From assembly GCF_028743515.2 (NCBI RefSeq), contig NZ_CP117969.2, positions 1,893,501 through 1,957,500 of the forward strand: DNA of 64,000 nt, given 5' to 3'. The translations under genes were made by a program, and so were the position numbers. This stretch comes from Imtechella halotolerans (GTDB lineage: Bacteria > Bacteroidota > Bacteroidia > Flavobacteriales > Flavobacteriaceae). A model generated the notes under the pieces. The model made no database searches and was not told the origin of the DNA. It saw nothing but the letters and a program-made list of their open reading frames with translations. Positions 45,525 through 56,162 of the stretch are shown one piece after another. The first letter of the stretch is position 1. Every line of letters starts with the position of its first letter.

Positions 45525-46076
45525 CTAATTCTTTTTAAAAGGTAATCCTAATTCGCTTAATAATGATTTTGCTTCTTTATCTGTAGCGGCCGAAGTTACA
45601 AAAGTAATATCCATTCCTGAAATTCTATGTATCTTATCGATATCAATTTCAGGAAAAATAATTTGTTCAGTAACTCCTAAATTGTAATTACCTCTACCAT
45701 CAAAACCAGTAGCATTGATTCCTTGAAAATCTCTTACACGTGGTAATGCAGAAGTAACCAATCTATCCAAGAATTCATACATTCTTTCTCCGCGTAAAGT
45801 TACTTTAGCCCCGATAGGCATCCCTTTACGCAATTTGAAAGATGCAACGTCTTTCTTAGAAATGGTAGATACGGCCTTTTGTCCTGTTATTTTAGTCAAT
45901 TCATCCACTGCATGGTCAATCAACTTTTTATCAGCAACAGCTGCACCAACACCTCGGCTTACAACAATCTTTTCAAGCTTTGGAACCTGCATTATATTTT
46001 TGTATCCGAATTCTTCTTTAAGAGCAGGAACCACTCGGTCTCTGTACTCTTGTTTTAGTCTTGGAATATAAGCCAT
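45525..46076 (-). CDS. rplE: Ribosomal protein L5
   Basis: A 183-residue L5 that binds 5S rRNA and contacts P-site tRNA. The [14 protein letters not shown] start, the [26 protein letters not shown] core and [16 protein letters not shown] are typical. Gap to rplX is two bases. Confidence 0.97.
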   Translation of the reverse strand: MAYIPRLKQEYRDRVVPALKEEFGYKNIMQVPKLEKIVVSRGVGAAVADKKLIDHAVDELTKITGQKAVSTISKKDVASFKLRKGMPIGAKVTLRGERMYEFLDRLVTSALPRVRDFQGINATGFDGRGNYNLGVTEQIIFPEIDIDKIHRISGMDITFVTSAATDKEAKSLLSELGLPFKKN

Positions 46077-46078
46077 AA

Positions 46079-46390
46079 CTATAATACTTCTTTAGATTTT
46101 TTGGAAATCCTTACTTTCTTCCCATCTCTCTCTTCATACGCAACTTTAGTTGTTTCTCCTTTAGAAGTCAACAACGACAAGTTTGAAATATGAACAGGAG
46201 CCTCTTTCTTAACGATTCCTCCTTGCGGATTCTTAGCACTTGGCTTTGTATGCTTAGATACTAAGTTTACGCCTTCTACAATCGCTTTATTCTTTTCACG
46301 ATCTACTTTAAGAACCTTACCTTCTGAACCCTTATGGTCTCCAGCAATAACTCTTACCGTATCTCCTGATTTTATCTTTAGCTTTATCAT
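46079..46390 (-). CDS. rplX: Ribosomal protein L24
   Basis: A 103-residue L24 with the KOW motif [22 protein letters not shown] at the start. It nucleates 50S assembly. It is two bases from rplE and 12 from rplN. Confidence 0.97.
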   Translation of the reverse strand: MIKLKIKSGDTVRVIAGDHKGSEGKVLKVDREKNKAIVEGVNLVSKHTKPSAKNPQGGIVKKEAPVHISNLSLLTSKGETTKVAYEERDGKKVRISKKSKEVL

Positions 46391-46402
46391 TTTATCAATG
46401 TA

Positions 46403-46771
46403 TTAAAGCACCTCAGGTGCTAATGATACAATCTTCATAAATTGCTTATCACGAAGTTCTCTTGCAACAGGACCAAAAACACGGGTTCCTCTCATTTCAC
46501 CTGCAGCATTCAATAGAACACATGCATTATCATCGAAACGAATATAAGAACCGTCAGGTCTTCTTACTTCCTTCTTGGTACGAACTACAACTGCAGTAGA
46601 TACTTGTCCTTTTTTAACGTTTCCGTTAGGAGTAGCATCCTTAACTGTAACAACAATTTTGTCACCTACAGAAGCATATCTTCTTTTTGTACCACCTAAA
46701 ACACGGATAGCTAAAACTTCTTTAGCCCCAGTGTTATCTGCTACTTTTAGTCTAGATTCTTGTTGTACCAT
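46403..46771 (-). CDS. rplN: Ribosomal protein L14
   Basis: A 122-residue L14 with [23 protein letters not shown] at the start and the signature [22 protein letters not shown] at the end. It lies at the subunit interface. Gap to rpsQ is two bases. Confidence 0.97.
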   Translation of the reverse strand: MVQQESRLKVADNTGAKEVLAIRVLGGTKRRYASVGDKIVVTVKDATPNGNVKKGQVSTAVVVRTKKEVRRPDGSYIRFDDNACVLLNAAGEMRGTRVFGPVARELRDKQFMKIVSLAPEVL

Positions 46772-46773
46772 AA

Positions 46774-47031
46774 TTACTTAGCTCTTTCAATGATTTCAAC
46801 TAATCTCCAACATTTAGTTTTACTTAATGGACGAGTCTCCATAATTTTCACAGTATCACCAATATTGCAATCGTTCTTTTCGTCGTGCGCAACATATTTT
46901 TTAGTTTTCAACACGAACTTACCGTACATAGGGTGCTTTACACGTTTTACTTCAGAAACTACAATGGACTTCTCCATTTTATTACTGGTAACAACCCCTA
47001 TTCTTTCTTTTCTTAAATTTCTTTTTTCCAT
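46774..47031 (-). CDS. rpsQ: Ribosomal protein S17
   Basis: An 85-residue OB-fold S17 ([18 protein letters not shown], then [23 protein letters not shown]). It binds the 5' domain of 16S rRNA. Gap to rpmC is 17 bases. Confidence 0.97.
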   Translation of the reverse strand: MEKRNLRKERIGVVTSNKMEKSIVVSEVKRVKHPMYGKFVLKTKKYVAHDEKNDCNIGDTVKIMETRPLSKTKCWRLVEIIERAK

Positions 47032-47048
47032 CTTAAAGCAGAGTCGAA

Positions 47049-47240
47049 TTATTGTAATTCTCTTTTTGAAAGCTCAGCAGCTAATCTAGCAACTGTACGT
47101 CTTACATTGCGTAATTGCAATGGATTTTCCAGCGGCGTAATAGCATGAGCCATTTTTAAATCTGCATAGTTTCTCTTAAACTCACCAAGCTTTTCTTGTA
47201 GCTCAGCAATAGATAATTCTTTAACTTCTGACTGTTTCAT
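47049..47240 (-). CDS. rpmC: Ribosomal protein L29
   Basis: A 63-residue, all-helical L29 at the peptide exit. The conserved [21 protein letters not shown] and [16 protein letters not shown] are present. ATG at 47240 is used; a longer frame from 47261 would overlap rplP. Gap to rplP is 10 bases. Confidence 0.96.
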   Translation of the reverse strand: MKQSEVKELSIAELQEKLGEFKRNYADLKMAHAITPLENPLQLRNVRRTVARLAAELSKRELQ

Positions 47241-47250
47241 AGTTTTCAAA

Positions 47251-47670
47251 TTAAGCTGCATAATCTCTAGCTACAACAAACTTAGTTTTAACAGGTAATT
47301 TCTGAGCAGCAAGACGTAAAGCTTCTTTAGCTACATCTAGCGGTACTCCACCTACTTCAAACATAATTCTGCCTGGTTTAACAACAGCTGCCCAATATTC
47401 TACGGCACCTTTACCTTTACCCATACGTACCTCTAAAGGCTTCTTCGTAATAGGTTTGTCTGGAAAAATCTTAATCCACAATTGTCCTTCACGTTTCATG
47501 TAACGGGTAGCTGCCACACGAGCAGACTCAATTTGACGTGATGTTATAAATGAAGAATCTAGCGATTTTATACCAAACATACCATTCGAAAGTTCATGTC
47601 CTCTTTGAGAAACACCTTTCATACGACCTTTCTGTACTCTACGATATTTGGTTCTTTTTGGCTGTAACAT
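47251..47670 (-). CDS. rplP: Ribosomal protein L16
   Basis: A 139-residue L16, which helps position A-site t[22 protein letters not shown] at the start and [21 protein letters not shown] near residue 75 are family hallmarks. Gap to rpsC is 19 bases. Confidence 0.97.
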   Translation of the reverse strand: MLQPKRTKYRRVQKGRMKGVSQRGHELSNGMFGIKSLDSSFITSRQIESARVAATRYMKREGQLWIKIFPDKPITKKPLEVRMGKGKGAVEYWAAVVKPGRIMFEVGGVPLDVAKEALRLAAQKLPVKTKFVVARDYAA

Positions 47671-47689
47671 TTTTCTTTACTTTAAAAAA

Positions 47690-48418
47690 TTACTTTCTAC
47701 GACGAGCTTTTTTTGCACCGGCTGCAGGAGCAGATTTAGCACCACCTCCAGTTTGCTTCTTAGACATACCCACTAGTGGAGACAACTCTCTCTTGCCGTA
47801 CACCTCGCCTTTCATGATCCACACTTTCACACCTAATCTACCATAGGTAGTATGTGCTTCATCAAGTGCATAATCAATATCAGCCCTAAAGGTTGACAAA
47901 GGAATTCTTCCTTCCTTATATGATTCAGAACGAGCCATTTCTGCACCGTTAAGACGGCCAGAAATCATAACTTTAATACCCTCTGCATTCATACGCATAG
48001 CAGCAGCAATTGCCATTTTTATCGCACGACGATAAGAGATACGACTCTCAATTTGTCGCGCAATAGAAGCTGCTACTAAGTTAGCATCTAGCTCAGGACG
48101 TTTGATTTCAAAAATGTTAATCTGAACCTCTTTGTCGGTAATTTTCTTAAGCTCTTCTTTCAACTTGTCTACCTCTTGACCACCTTTCCCAATAATAATA
48201 CCAGGACGAGCAGTAGTGATAGTAACGGTTACAAGCTTCAAGGTACGCTCAATAATTACACGAGAAACACTAGCTTTAGATAAACGAGCATGAACATACT
48301 TTCTTATCTTATCGTCTTCGGCAAGCTTATCACCGTAGTCATTACCTCCATACCAGTTAGATTCCCATCCTCTGATAATTCCAAGGCGATTTCCGATTGG
48401 ATTTGTTTTTTGTCCCAT
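47690..48418 (-). CDS. rpsC: Ribosomal protein S3
   Basis: A 242-residue S3 of the 30S head. The KH domain has [21 protein letters not shown] near residue 65, and the C-terminal domain has [19 protein letters not shown]. The last 25 residues are an Ala/Gly/Lys-rich tail ([19 protein letters not shown]). Gap to rplV is eight bases. Confidence 0.97.
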   Translation of the reverse strand: MGQKTNPIGNRLGIIRGWESNWYGGNDYGDKLAEDDKIRKYVHARLSKASVSRVIIERTLKLVTVTITTARPGIIIGKGGQEVDKLKEELKKITDKEVQINIFEIKRPELDANLVAASIARQIESRISYRRAIKMAIAAAMRMNAEGIKVMISGRLNGAEMARSESYKEGRIPLSTFRADIDYALDEAHTTYGRLGVKVWIMKGEVYGKRELSPLVGMSKKQTGGGAKSAPAAGAKKARRRK

Positions 48419-48426
48419 TATCTATC

Positions 48427-48834
48427 TTAGCTTTGTGTGTTATTACTAGCTCCAACTACGATAGTTACGTGGTTAGAACGCTTTCTAATTCTATGTGCTC
48501 TTCCTTGTGGAGCAGGACGCAAACGCTTAAGCATAGCCCCACCATCTACACGGATTTCTTTAACTACCAAATCAGCTTCTTCAATACTAGCATCTTCATT
48601 TTTTGCTTGCCAATTAGCAATAGCTGACAATAGCAATTTCTCTACACGACGAGAAGCCTCCTTTTGGTTAAATTTCAAAATAGCAAGTGCTCTTTCTACT
48701 TTCACTCCTCTAACCAAATCCGCAACTAGGCGCATTTTACGAGGGGAAGTAGGGCAGTTATTCAACTTTGCAACGGCTAAGTTTTTCTTAGCTTCTTTAA
48801 TTTGCGCTGCTCTTTCTTTCTTACGAACTCCCAT
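48427..48834 (-). CDS. rplV: Ribosomal protein L22
   Basis: A 135-residue L22 lining the exit tunnel. The [17 protein letters not shown] start and the beta-hairpin [21 protein letters not shown] are present. This hairpin is where macrolide-resistance changes occur in other bacteria; no deletion is seen here. Gap to rpsS is nine bases. Confidence 0.97.
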   Translation of the reverse strand: MGVRKKERAAQIKEAKKNLAVAKLNNCPTSPRKMRLVADLVRGVKVERALAILKFNQKEASRRVEKLLLSAIANWQAKNEDASIEEADLVVKEIRVDGGAMLKRLRPAPQGRAHRIRKRSNHVTIVVGASNNTQS

Positions 48835-48843
48835 AGCCTTCTA

Positions 48844-49122
48844 TTATTTTTTTCCTTTATTTTTCGCACCTGCATGACCTCTATAAGAGCGAGTAGGTGA
48901 AAATTCTCCTAATTTATGTCCTACCATGTTTTCAGTAACATATACAGGAACAAACTGACGACCATTATGAACAGCTATAGTTTGACCAACAAAATCTGGA
49001 GTTATCATAGATGCTCTAGACCATGTTTTAATAACTGTTTTTTTACCTGTTTCAACATTCTGTTGAACTTTTTTATCCAAACTATAGTGAACAAAAGGTC
49101 CTTTTTTTAGTGAACGAGCCAT
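48844..49122 (-). CDS. rpsS: Ribosomal protein S19
   Basis: A 92-residue S19 of the 30S head. [39 protein letters not shown] and [18 protein letters not shown] are conserved. Gap to rplB is 10 bases. Confidence 0.97.
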   Translation of the reverse strand: MARSLKKGPFVHYSLDKKVQQNVETGKKTVIKTWSRASMITPDFVGQTIAVHNGRQFVPVYVTENMVGHKLGEFSPTRSYRGHAGAKNKGKK

Positions 49123-49132
49123 TTCTTACTTT

Positions 49133-49957
49133 TTATTTCTTTCTACGTTCTACAATATACTTGTTGGTTGCCTTAGTTTTAGAACGAGTTCTATAACCTT
49201 TAGCAGGAACACCATTTCTAGATCTCGGATGCCCTCCTGAAGCCCTACCTTCACCACCACCCATTGGGTGATCAACAGGGTTCATAACAACCGGACGAGT
49301 TCTTGGTCTTCTACCCAACCATCTTGATCTACCAGCCTTTCCTGATACAATCAATTGGTGATCAGAGTTAGACACCGCTCCTATTGTAGCAACACAAGCA
49401 GTTAAAACCATTCTGATTTCACCAGATGGCAATTTAATAGTAGCATATTTACCATCTCTCGCCATCAATTGAGCAAAAGTACCAGCTGAACGAGCCATTA
49501 CAGCTCCTTGACCAGGACGTAACTCAATGCAAGAAATAATTGTCCCTAACGGAATTTCACTTAAAGGCATAGCATTCCCAACTTCTGGAGCAACATTACT
49601 ACCAGAAATAACTGTTTGCCCTACCTGTAGTCCATTTGGAGCAACAATGTAACGCTTCTCACCATCAGCATATACCAACAAAGCGATAAATGCCGTTCTG
49701 TTTGGATCATATTGAATTGAATCAACAGTTGCCTCAACATCAAACTTATTACGCTTGAAATCAACAATACGATACCTTTTCTTATGACCACCACCAATAT
49801 AGCGCATGGTCATTTTTCCTTGACTGTTTCTACCTCCAGACTTTTTTAACGGAGCAAGCAAGCTTTTCTCCGGCTTATCAGTAGTAATCGCGTCAAATCC
49901 GTTTACTACTCTAAAACGCTGTGCAGGAGTGATTGGTTTTAATTTTCTAACTGACAT
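49133..49957 (-). CDS. rplB: Ribosomal protein L2
   Basis: A 274-residue L2 needed for the peptidyl-transferase centre. [20 protein letters not shown] near residue 40, the [21 protein letters not shown] core and [20 protein letters not shown] with the key His are intact. Gap to rplW is 13 bases. Confidence 0.97.
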   Translation of the reverse strand: MSVRKLKPITPAQRFRVVNGFDAITTDKPEKSLLAPLKKSGGRNSQGKMTMRYIGGGHKKRYRIVDFKRNKFDVEATVDSIQYDPNRTAFIALLVYADGEKRYIVAPNGLQVGQTVISGSNVAPEVGNAMPLSEIPLGTIISCIELRPGQGAVMARSAGTFAQLMARDGKYATIKLPSGEIRMVLTACVATIGAVSNSDHQLIVSGKAGRSRWLGRRPRTRPVVMNPVDHPMGGGEGRASGGHPRSRNGVPAKGYRTRSKTKATNKYIVERRKK

Positions 49958-49970
49958 TTTTTGTCTTTAC

Positions 49971-50261
49971 TTAAATATTACTATAAAAATCAATAGTATC
50001 TCCTTCCGCTATTTGTACAACAGCTTTTTTAACAGCATTAGTTTTACCAAGCTGAATTCCTGTTTTCGTATAACGTACTTTTCTTTCCGGACCGTAATTC
50101 ATTGTACGAACTCTTTCAACAGTTACTCCATAAGTAGACTCGATTGCATTTTTGATCTCAATCTTATTTGCCCCTGAAGAAACTACGAAACCATAGCGAT
50201 TATTCAATTCGCTTTCGGCGGTCATTTTTTCCGTAATAATAGGTTTAATCAACACACTCAT
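49971..50261 (-). CDS. rplW: Ribosomal protein L23
   Basis: A 96-residue L23 at the exit site, a docking point for SRP and trigger factor. SVLIKPIITEKMTAESE at the start and NKIEIKNAIESTYGVTVERVRTMN are typical. Gap to rplD is six bases. Confidence 0.97.
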   Translation of the reverse strand: MSVLIKPIITEKMTAESELNNRYGFVVSSGANKIEIKNAIESTYGVTVERVRTMNYGPERKVRYTKTGIQLGKTNAVKKAVVQIAEGDTIDFYSNI

Positions 50262-50267
50262 GGCTTC

Positions 50268-50897
50268 TTATTTACTTAAATTCGACTCAATTCCTTCCAA
50301 AGCTCCTTCTAACAACACTACATTATTTGCATTTAAAATTTTGTAAGTGTTTAATTCTGAGGTAGTTACGACCTCTGAAGCTTTTAAATTGCGTGACGAC
50401 AAATATACATTATTATTTGAATCACCCAACACAAACAGTGATTTTTTAGCATCTAAGCCCAAGGCTTTCAAAACGTTAACAAAATCCTTGGTTTTTGGCT
50501 GCTCGAATGAGAAGTCCTCCAATACCACAATTGACTGCTCTTTTGCCTTCAAAGTCAAGGCAGATTTACGAGCCAATCGCTTCACATTTTTATTAAGTTT
50601 TTGAGTATAGTCCTTTGGTCTAGGTCCAAAAATTCTACCTCCACCTACAAATACAGGCGATTTCACGCTACCTGCACGAGCTGTACCAGTACCTTTTTGC
50701 TTTTTGATTTTGCGGGTACTACCAGCAACCTCATTACGCTCTTTAGACTTGTGCGTACCTTGACGTTGATTTGCCAAGTATTGTTTAACATCTAAGTATA
50801 CAGCGTGATTATTAGGCTCTATTCCAAAAACAGCATCAGAAAGTGTAACCTTTCTACCTGTTTCTTTTCCATTGATATTTAATACTGCTACTTCCAT
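50268..50897 (-). CDS. rplD: Ribosomal protein L4
   Basis: A 209-residue L4. [14 protein letters not shown] opens it, and the tunnel-lining loop [23 protein letters not shown] is clear. In E. coli L4 also represses its own S10 operon through the leader; the hairpin at 51578-51619 would be a candidate target here. ATG at 50897 shares one base with the rplC stop (TAATG), so translation is coupled. Confidence 0.97.
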   Translation of the reverse strand: MEVAVLNINGKETGRKVTLSDAVFGIEPNNHAVYLDVKQYLANQRQGTHKSKERNEVAGSTRKIKKQKGTGTARAGSVKSPVFVGGGRIFGPRPKDYTQKLNKNVKRLARKSALTLKAKEQSIVVLEDFSFEQPKTKDFVNVLKALGLDAKKSLFVLGDSNNNVYLSSRNLKASEVVTTSELNTYKILNANNVVLLEGALEGIESNLSK

Positions 50898-51514
50898 TAC
50901 TTCTGAATGATTACATAAGCGTTCTTGTGACCTGGAACACATCCTTTAACTACTAAAAGATTTTTCTCCGCAACCACTTTCAACACCTTTAAGTTTTGAA
51001 CTGTTACTTTCTCCGCGCCCATTCTACCAGCCATGCGTATTCCTTTGAATACACGAGCAGGATAAGAGGCTGCACCAATAGATCCTGGAGCTCTCAAACG
51101 ATTATGCTGACCGTGAGTAGATTGACCCACACCACCAAAACCATGACGCTTAACAACACCTTGAAAACCTTTACCCTTTGAGGTTCCAGTTACATCTATA
51201 AACTCTCCTTCAACAAAATGCTCAACAGTGATTACATCACCTAATTTGTACTCTCCTTCAAATTCTTGGAATTCAACAACTTTTTTAAGGGGAGAAGAAC
51301 CTGCTTTTTTAAAGTGACCGATTTCGGCTTTGTTAGCACGTTTTTCTGCCTTGTCATCGAAACCAAGCTGAAGAGCCTCATACCCGTCAACCTCTTTGGT
51401 TCTGACTTGGGTAACAACGCATGGACCTGCTTCAATAACCGTACAAGGAATATTCTTGCCGTTCTCATCGAAAATACTGGTCATGCCTACTTTTTTTCCA
51501 ATTAACCCAGACAT
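50897..51514 (-). CDS. rplC: Ribosomal protein L3
   Basis: A 205-residue L3 that reaches the peptidyl-transferase centre. [20 protein letters not shown] at the start and the conserved [22 protein letters not shown] loop are seen. It lies 184 bases downstream of rpsJ, the widest gap in the S10 part, which holds a terminator-like hairpin. Confidence 0.97.
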   Translation of the reverse strand: MSGLIGKKVGMTSIFDENGKNIPCTVIEAGPCVVTQVRTKEVDGYEALQLGFDDKAEKRANKAEIGHFKKAGSSPLKKVVEFQEFEGEYKLGDVITVEHFVEGEFIDVTGTSKGKGFQGVVKRHGFGGVGQSTHGQHNRLRAPGSIGAASYPARVFKGIRMAGRMGAEKVTVQNLKVLKVVAEKNLLVVKGCVPGHKNAYVIIQK

Positions 51515-51577
51515 ACTGATTTTTGATTTACGATTCTAAGCTCACGCCTAAAATCTAATTGTTATTAATTAATTAAC

Positions 51578-51619
51578 TAAAAAATTCAGGGTCAAAAAAC
51601 ATACTCTTTAACCCTGAAT
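51578..51619 (-). terminator. Terminator-like hairpin between rpsJ and rplC (possible attenuator)
   Basis: On the minus strand ATTCAGGGT (51619-51611) pairs perfectly with ACCCTGAAT (51592-51584) over an 18-base loop and is followed by TTTTTT. This is the form of an intrinsic terminator, but it lies inside the ribosomal operon. A smaller CCTAAA/TTTAGG hairpin precedes it at 51644-51658. Partial readthrough or regulated attenuation is inferred. Confidence 0.65.
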
Positions 51620-51698
51620 ATATTTTTATCCGTTTTTCCTTTACCTAAATGGTTTAGGACATGTTATCAGCACTTATCAAGTACCGACGGTGAAATTA

Positions 51699-52004
51699 TC
51701 ACACCTTAATCTCTACTTCAACACCGCTTGGTAATTCAAGTTTCATCAAAGCGTCAATAGTTTTTGATGAAGAACTATAAATATCTAATAAGCGTTTGTA
51801 AGAACTTAACTCAAATTGCTCTCTAGACTTTTTATTAACGTGCGGAGAACGCAATACAGTAAATAGTTTCTTGTGTGTAGGAAGTGGAATAGGTCCAGTA
51901 ACCACAGCACCTGTAGTTTTAACTGTTTTTACAATCTTCTCAGCAGACTTATCTACTAAATTGTGATCGTAAGATTTTAGTTTTATTCTAATTTTTTGAC
52001 TCAT
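51699..52004 (-). CDS. rpsJ: Ribosomal protein S10
   Basis: A 101-residue S10 of the 30S head ([20 protein letters not shown], then [27 protein letters not shown]). In other bacteria it is also NusE in antitermination. Here it is grouped with fusA (11-base gap), and cut off from rplC by the terminator-like hairpin. Confidence 0.97.
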   Translation of the reverse strand: MSQKIRIKLKSYDHNLVDKSAEKIVKTVKTTGAVVTGPIPLPTHKKLFTVLRSPHVNKKSREQFELSSYKRLLDIYSSSSKTIDALMKLELPSGVEVEIKV

Positions 52005-52015
52005 TTTTGTAAAAA

Positions 52016-54142
52016 TTAAGCGTTAGCTCCTCTTGTCTTCTTAATAACTTCTTCAGCAATATTTGAAGGAGTTTCAGCATAGTGAGAGAATTCCATAGTT
52101 GACGTTGCCCTACCTGACGATAAGGTACGTAATGAAGTTACATAACCAAACATTTCAGATAGCGGAACAGACGCCTTGATAACCTTAGCACCAGCTCTAT
52201 CATCCATGTTATTAACCTGTCCACGTCGACGGTTCAAGTCACCAACGATATCACCCATATTTTCTTCCGGAGTTAAAACTTCCAGCTTCATTATAGGCTC
52301 CATCAAAACCGCACGAGCAGCTTTAGCAGCTTCCTTATAACCCATCTTAGCAGCCAATTCAAATGATAGTGAATCTGAATCGACAGCGTGGAATGATCCA
52401 TCAGTCAAGGTAATCTTCATGGAATCCATTTCGAATCCAGCAAGAGGACCACTCTTCATAGCTTCTCTAAATCCTTTTTCAACAGAAGGAATATATTCTT
52501 TTGGAATGTTACCACCCTTAATTTCATTAACAAAGGTCAAACCAGCCTTACCTTCTTCAGCAGGCTCCATTGCAAATACAATATCCGCAAATTTACCACG
52601 ACCACCAGATTGTTTCTTATAAACCTCTCTATGGTTTGCTTTAGCAGTAATAGCTTCTTTATATTCAACCTGAGGCTGACCTTGATTTACTTCAACCTTG
52701 AATTCACGTCTTAAACGATCCACAATAATATCCAAGTGAAGCTCACCCATACCAGATATAATTGTCTGTCCAGAAGCCTCATCAGTCTTAACTTGGAAAG
52801 TCGGATCTTCTTCAGCTAATTTAGCCAAAGCCATACCCATCTTATCCACGTCAGCCTTAGTTTTAGGCTCAACGGCGATACCAATTACCGGATCAGGGAA
52901 CACCATAGACTCCAATACAATAGGATGTTTTTCATCACATAATGTATCTCCGGTTTTAATATCTTTAAAACCTACCGCAGCCCCAATATCTCCAGCCTCA
53001 ATATATTCAATAGGATTTTGCTTGTTAGCGTGCATTTGATATATACGAGAGATACGCTCTTTATTTCCTGAACGAGAATTCAATACATAGGAACCAGCAT
53101 CTAATCTACCAGAATACGCACGGAAGAAAGCTAAACGACCTACATATGGGTCAGTAGCAATCTTGAACGCTAACGCAGCAAAAGGCTCCGTTACAGAAGG
53201 CTTACGTATAACAGGAGCTTCTGTATCAGGATTAGTACCCTCAATAGCCTCCTTGTCAACTGGAGACGGCAAGTAACGACAAACCGCATCCAGCATAAAC
53301 TGAACACCTTTATTCTTAAACGATGAACCACAAGTCATAGGAATGATAGACATATCCATAACTGCAGCACGTAAAGCGGCATGAATCTCATCTTCAGTTA
53401 TAGAGTCCTCGTCCTCCATATACTTCTCTAACAGACTCTCATCATAAGCAGCCACCTCTTCAATTAGTTGACCACGATATTTTCTAACATCATCAACCAT
53501 ATCAGCAGGGATGTCTACAATATCAAAAGTAGCTCCTTGGGTAGCCTCATGCCATACAATAGCACGATTCTTAACCAAATCAACCACTCCTTTAAAATCA
53601 ACCTCATCTCCAATTGGTAAAACGATTGGAACTGCATTAGACTTCAACATATCCTTAACCTGCTGACATACAGCTAGGAAATTAGAACCTTGACGATCCA
53701 TCTTGTTAACAAAGCCCATACGTGGAACTTTGTAATTGTCAGCCAAACGCCAGTTAGTTTCAGACTGAGGCTCAACACCATCAACAGCACTAAACAAAAA
53801 CACCAACCCATCAAGTACACGTAGTGAACGGTTTACCTCAACGGTAAAGTCAACGTGACCAGGAGTATCAATAATGTTAAAGTGATAGTCTTTTGCCTCA
53901 TCAGTTGGCTTCCCATTTTCAGTTGGAAAGGTCCAGCTACATGTTGTAGCAGCAGACTGAATTGTAATTCCACGCTCAGCTTCTTGCTCCATCCAGTCCA
54001 TTGTTGAAGCACCATCATGAACCTCTCCAATTTTATGGGTCTTACCAGTATAAAAAAGGATACGCTCTGTTGTAGTGGTTTTTCCTGCATCAATATGCGC
54101 AGCAATTCCAATATTTCTTGTATATCTTAAATCTCTTGCCAT
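52016..54142 (-). CDS. fusA: Elongation factor G
   Basis: A 708-residue translocase GTPase. The G1 motif [15 protein letters not shown] lies near residue 15, G2 in [10 protein letters not shown]3 in [10 protein letters not shown]4 NKMD, followed by domains II to V. The C-terminal [13 protein letters not shown]-type region ends the protein. It moves tRNAs and mRNA through the ribosome. Gaps are 9 bases to rpsG and 11 to rpsJ. Confidence 0.97.
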   Translation of the reverse strand: MARDLRYTRNIGIAAHIDAGKTTTTERILFYTGKTHKIGEVHDGASTMDWMEQEAERGITIQSAATTCSWTFPTENGKPTDEAKDYHFNIIDTPGHVDFTVEVNRSLRVLDGLVFLFSAVDGVEPQSETNWRLADNYKVPRMGFVNKMDRQGSNFLAVCQQVKDMLKSNAVPIVLPIGDEVDFKGVVDLVKNRAIVWHEATQGATFDIVDIPADMVDDVRKYRGQLIEEVAAYDESLLEKYMEDEDSITEDEIHAALRAAVMDMSIIPMTCGSSFKNKGVQFMLDAVCRYLPSPVDKEAIEGTNPDTEAPVIRKPSVTEPFAALAFKIATDPYVGRLAFFRAYSGRLDAGSYVLNSRSGNKERISRIYQMHANKQNPIEYIEAGDIGAAVGFKDIKTGDTLCDEKHPIVLESMVFPDPVIGIAVEPKTKADVDKMGMALAKLAEEDPTFQVKTDEASGQTIISGMGELHLDIIVDRLRREFKVEVNQGQPQVEYKEAITAKANHREVYKKQSGGRGKFADIVFAMEPAEEGKAGLTFVNEIKGGNIPKEYIPSVEKGFREAMKSGPLAGFEMDSMKITLTDGSFHAVDSDSLSFELAAKMGYKEAAKAARAVLMEPIMKLEVLTPEENMGDIVGDLNRRRGQVNNMDDRAGAKVIKASVPLSEMFGYVTSLRTLSSGRATSTMEFSHYAETPSNIAEEVIKKTRGANA

Positions 54143-54151
54143 TGTTGATGA

Positions 54152-54628
54152 TTAAAATCTAAAGTGTGAGAATGCTTTGTTAGCTTCAGCCATTTTATGA
54201 GTATCGATACGCTTCTTAACAGCAGCACCTTCTTCCTTAGCAGCTGCAAGAATTTCATTCGCCAAACGAAGAGCCATTGATTTCTCGTTACGTTTACGAG
54301 AATATCCAATCAACCACTTCATGGCCATTGATACTTTTCTATCAGGTCTGATTTGCATAGGAATCTGGAATGTAGCACCACCCACACGACGACTACGTAC
54401 TTCTACGTGAGGCATCACATTTGACAATGCATCTTTCCACACTTCTAAAGCAGTCTTCTCATCATTGTTCTTTTTTTGATCTACGATTTCAATTGCATCG
54501 TAAAAAACCTTGAACGCTACTGACTTTTTACCATCCCACATAAGGTTGTTCACAAAGCGCGTAACCAATTGGTCATTAAACTTTGGATCTGGTAAAAGAG
54601 GTCTTTTTTTCGCCTGTCTTTTTCTCAT
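54152..54628 (-). CDS. rpsG: Ribosomal protein S7
   Basis: A 158-residue S7 that organises the 30S head. [19 protein letters not shown] at the start and the [22 protein letters not shown] beta-arm are intact. Gap to rpsL is 24 bases. Confidence 0.97.
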   Translation of the reverse strand: MRKRQAKKRPLLPDPKFNDQLVTRFVNNLMWDGKKSVAFKVFYDAIEIVDQKKNNDEKTALEVWKDALSNVMPHVEVRSRRVGGATFQIPMQIRPDRKVSMAMKWLIGYSRKRNEKSMALRLANEILAAAKEEGAAVKKRIDTHKMAEANKAFSHFRF

Positions 54629-54652
54629 GTCTTCTTCTTAAAAGTTTTTAAA

Positions 54653-55033
54653 TTACTTTTTGTCTTTTGGGCGTTTTGCACCGTACTTAGATCTACGCTG
54701 AGTTCTTCCTGCAACACCTGCAGTATCAAGAGCTCCACGCACAATGTGGTATCTAACTCCTGGCAAATCCTTTACCCTTCCGCCTCTTACTAATACTATC
54801 GAGTGCTCTTGCAAGTTGTGACCTTCACCAGGGATGTAAGCGTTCACTTCATTTCCGTTAGTCAAACGTACACGCGCAACTTTACGCATTGCTGAGTTTG
54901 GCTTCTTAGGAGTTGTAGTGTAAACACGCGTACACACACCTCTGCGTTGAGGACACGAATCCAAAGCAACCGATTTACTCTTCTTAGTAATTGTGGCTCT
55001 TCCTTTTCGTACTAATTGTGAAATTGTTGGCAT
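54653..55033 (-). CDS. rpsL: Ribosomal protein S12
   Basis: A 126-residue S12 of the decoding centre. The [21 protein letters not shown] loop and the [17 protein letters not shown] loop have the usual lysines and prolines where streptomycin-resistance changes arise, so the protein looks streptomycin-sensitive at those places. It opens the superoperon, with the promoter at 55087-55116. Confidence 0.97.
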   Translation of the reverse strand: MPTISQLVRKGRATITKKSKSVALDSCPQRRGVCTRVYTTTPKKPNSAMRKVARVRLTNGNEVNAYIPGEGHNLQEHSIVLVRGGRVKDLPGVRYHIVRGALDTAGVAGRTQRRSKYGAKRPKDKK

Positions 55034-55067
55034 AATTTACTTTACAATAATTGTTATGTTATAAATT

Positions 55068-55083
55068 CCCTCTTTTTAGAGGG
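55068..55083 (-). promoter_or_regulatory. Hairpin at the 5' end of the rpsL transcript
   Basis: CCCTCT (55068-55073) and AGAGGG (55078-55083) form a perfect 6-bp stem with a 4-base loop at, or just after, the inferred transcript start. It could stabilise the mRNA 5' end or be a site for autogenous control. Confidence 0.45.
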
Positions 55084-55086
55084 TGG

Positions 55087-55116
55087 CAAAGGTAGAAATA
55101 TTTTTCGAAGATTCAA
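55087..55116 (-). promoter_or_regulatory. Promoter of the str-S10-spc-alpha superoperon
   Basis: On the minus strand TACCTTTG (55094 to 55087) is a perfect -7 element, with TTG at 55116-55114 and a 19-base spacer. It lies 54 bases before the rpsL ATG. Confidence 0.7.
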
Positions 55117-56103
55117 ATCCCAAATCATTAATTTTCACCCTCATATTATTTTTTTTCAAACTTTTCTCAACCCCAATTCAACTACCTACATTTTCATGAA
55201 TAATAATTAAAGGACATCGCATACTCAAAAATCAACCTTATTTTGAATAAATCACCACTTTAAATTCACTCAATCACTACAGCCTAACAAAACCATCACA
55301 ATCTTGACACTTTTTCAAACCTATCTCAATCCTTAAATCAAATTTTCACAAGAAAATACCCGCTAAATTTTCCAGATAATAATAATCGTCGTAACACAAT
55401 TAAAACACAAAAAAGTCTAATAAGTAGTTCCCAACTAAAGAGTCCTTTTAAGTACTACGAAAAATTAATTAACAACCGACCATCATGGAATAAACATATG
55501 AGAATAAAAAAAACAGGAACTCCATATTCCTAAAATAACAATCAGTAGATATCGAATTCAAGAACTTAATAGAGCTTGAAGAATGCTCTAAACTCTATTT
55601 ATAAAATGAATAAAAAAAAGACAACAAACAATACCAATAACCTCCGTCATCATATCTCGAATTAAAATCAACTAAATACAACTCAGCTATTTTAACCACA
55701 AACACCAAAAACGAACAACATAATAAGTAATAAGAATCAAAAAATGATAAACCAATCTAAGAAATTGTATAAACCTAAAGACAATATGAACTACAATTAA
55801 TTACTCTAAAAAATAGAGAACAAGGTTTATTTAAAAATATAAATAGTCTTGAAACCATTAGAACTATACAAAAGACCAATGTTCTCATATAAGTGATTGC
55901 TATCAATACCAAGTTACGTAAATCATCATCAAATCAACCAATAAAAAACACACCCAAACACCCATAATTAACTCATTCACAACCTCAAAGGGTTTCAATT
56001 TCCTTAAATTTATTAAAATTTCACACTATTTCACAAATAACAAATAAAACCGATCATAATTTGTTAAAAGTTAAATTTAACATAAAAAAAGGTTAATAAA
56101 TAT
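55117..56103. other. 1-kb non-coding, A/C-rich and G-poor intergenic region
   Basis: No convincing reading frame, tRNA or repeat is seen between the rpsL promoter and the susC promoter. The plus strand is strikingly poor in G and rich in A and C; for example, 55261-55320 has 18 C but only 2 G. The region contains the start of the susC leader at its end. The skew is continuous, not patchy, so this is not a decayed gene that I can recognise. Confidence 0.6.
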
Positions 56104-56134
56104 TTGGTATCTTAATATAATTTTAAGATTTTTG
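56104..56134 (+). promoter_or_regulatory. Possible susC promoter
   Basis: TTG at 56104-56106 and GATTTTTG at 56127-56134 are 20 bases apart. The second box differs from TAnnTTTG at its first base. It lies about 28 bases before the ATG. Confidence 0.35.
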
Positions 56135-56162
56135 GCTTAGCTAATTCAAATAATTTTATAAA

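Noticed and set aside
52016-54142. Possible fusidic-acid-resistance form of EF-G.
   Set aside because: No known resistance change can be judged without an alignment, and the gene looks like the single housekeeping copy in its normal place.
55108-55125. ATTCAAATCCC resembles a tRNA T-arm loop.
   Set aside because: No acceptor stem, D-arm or anticodon arm can be built around it; upstream bases are the rpsL promoter.
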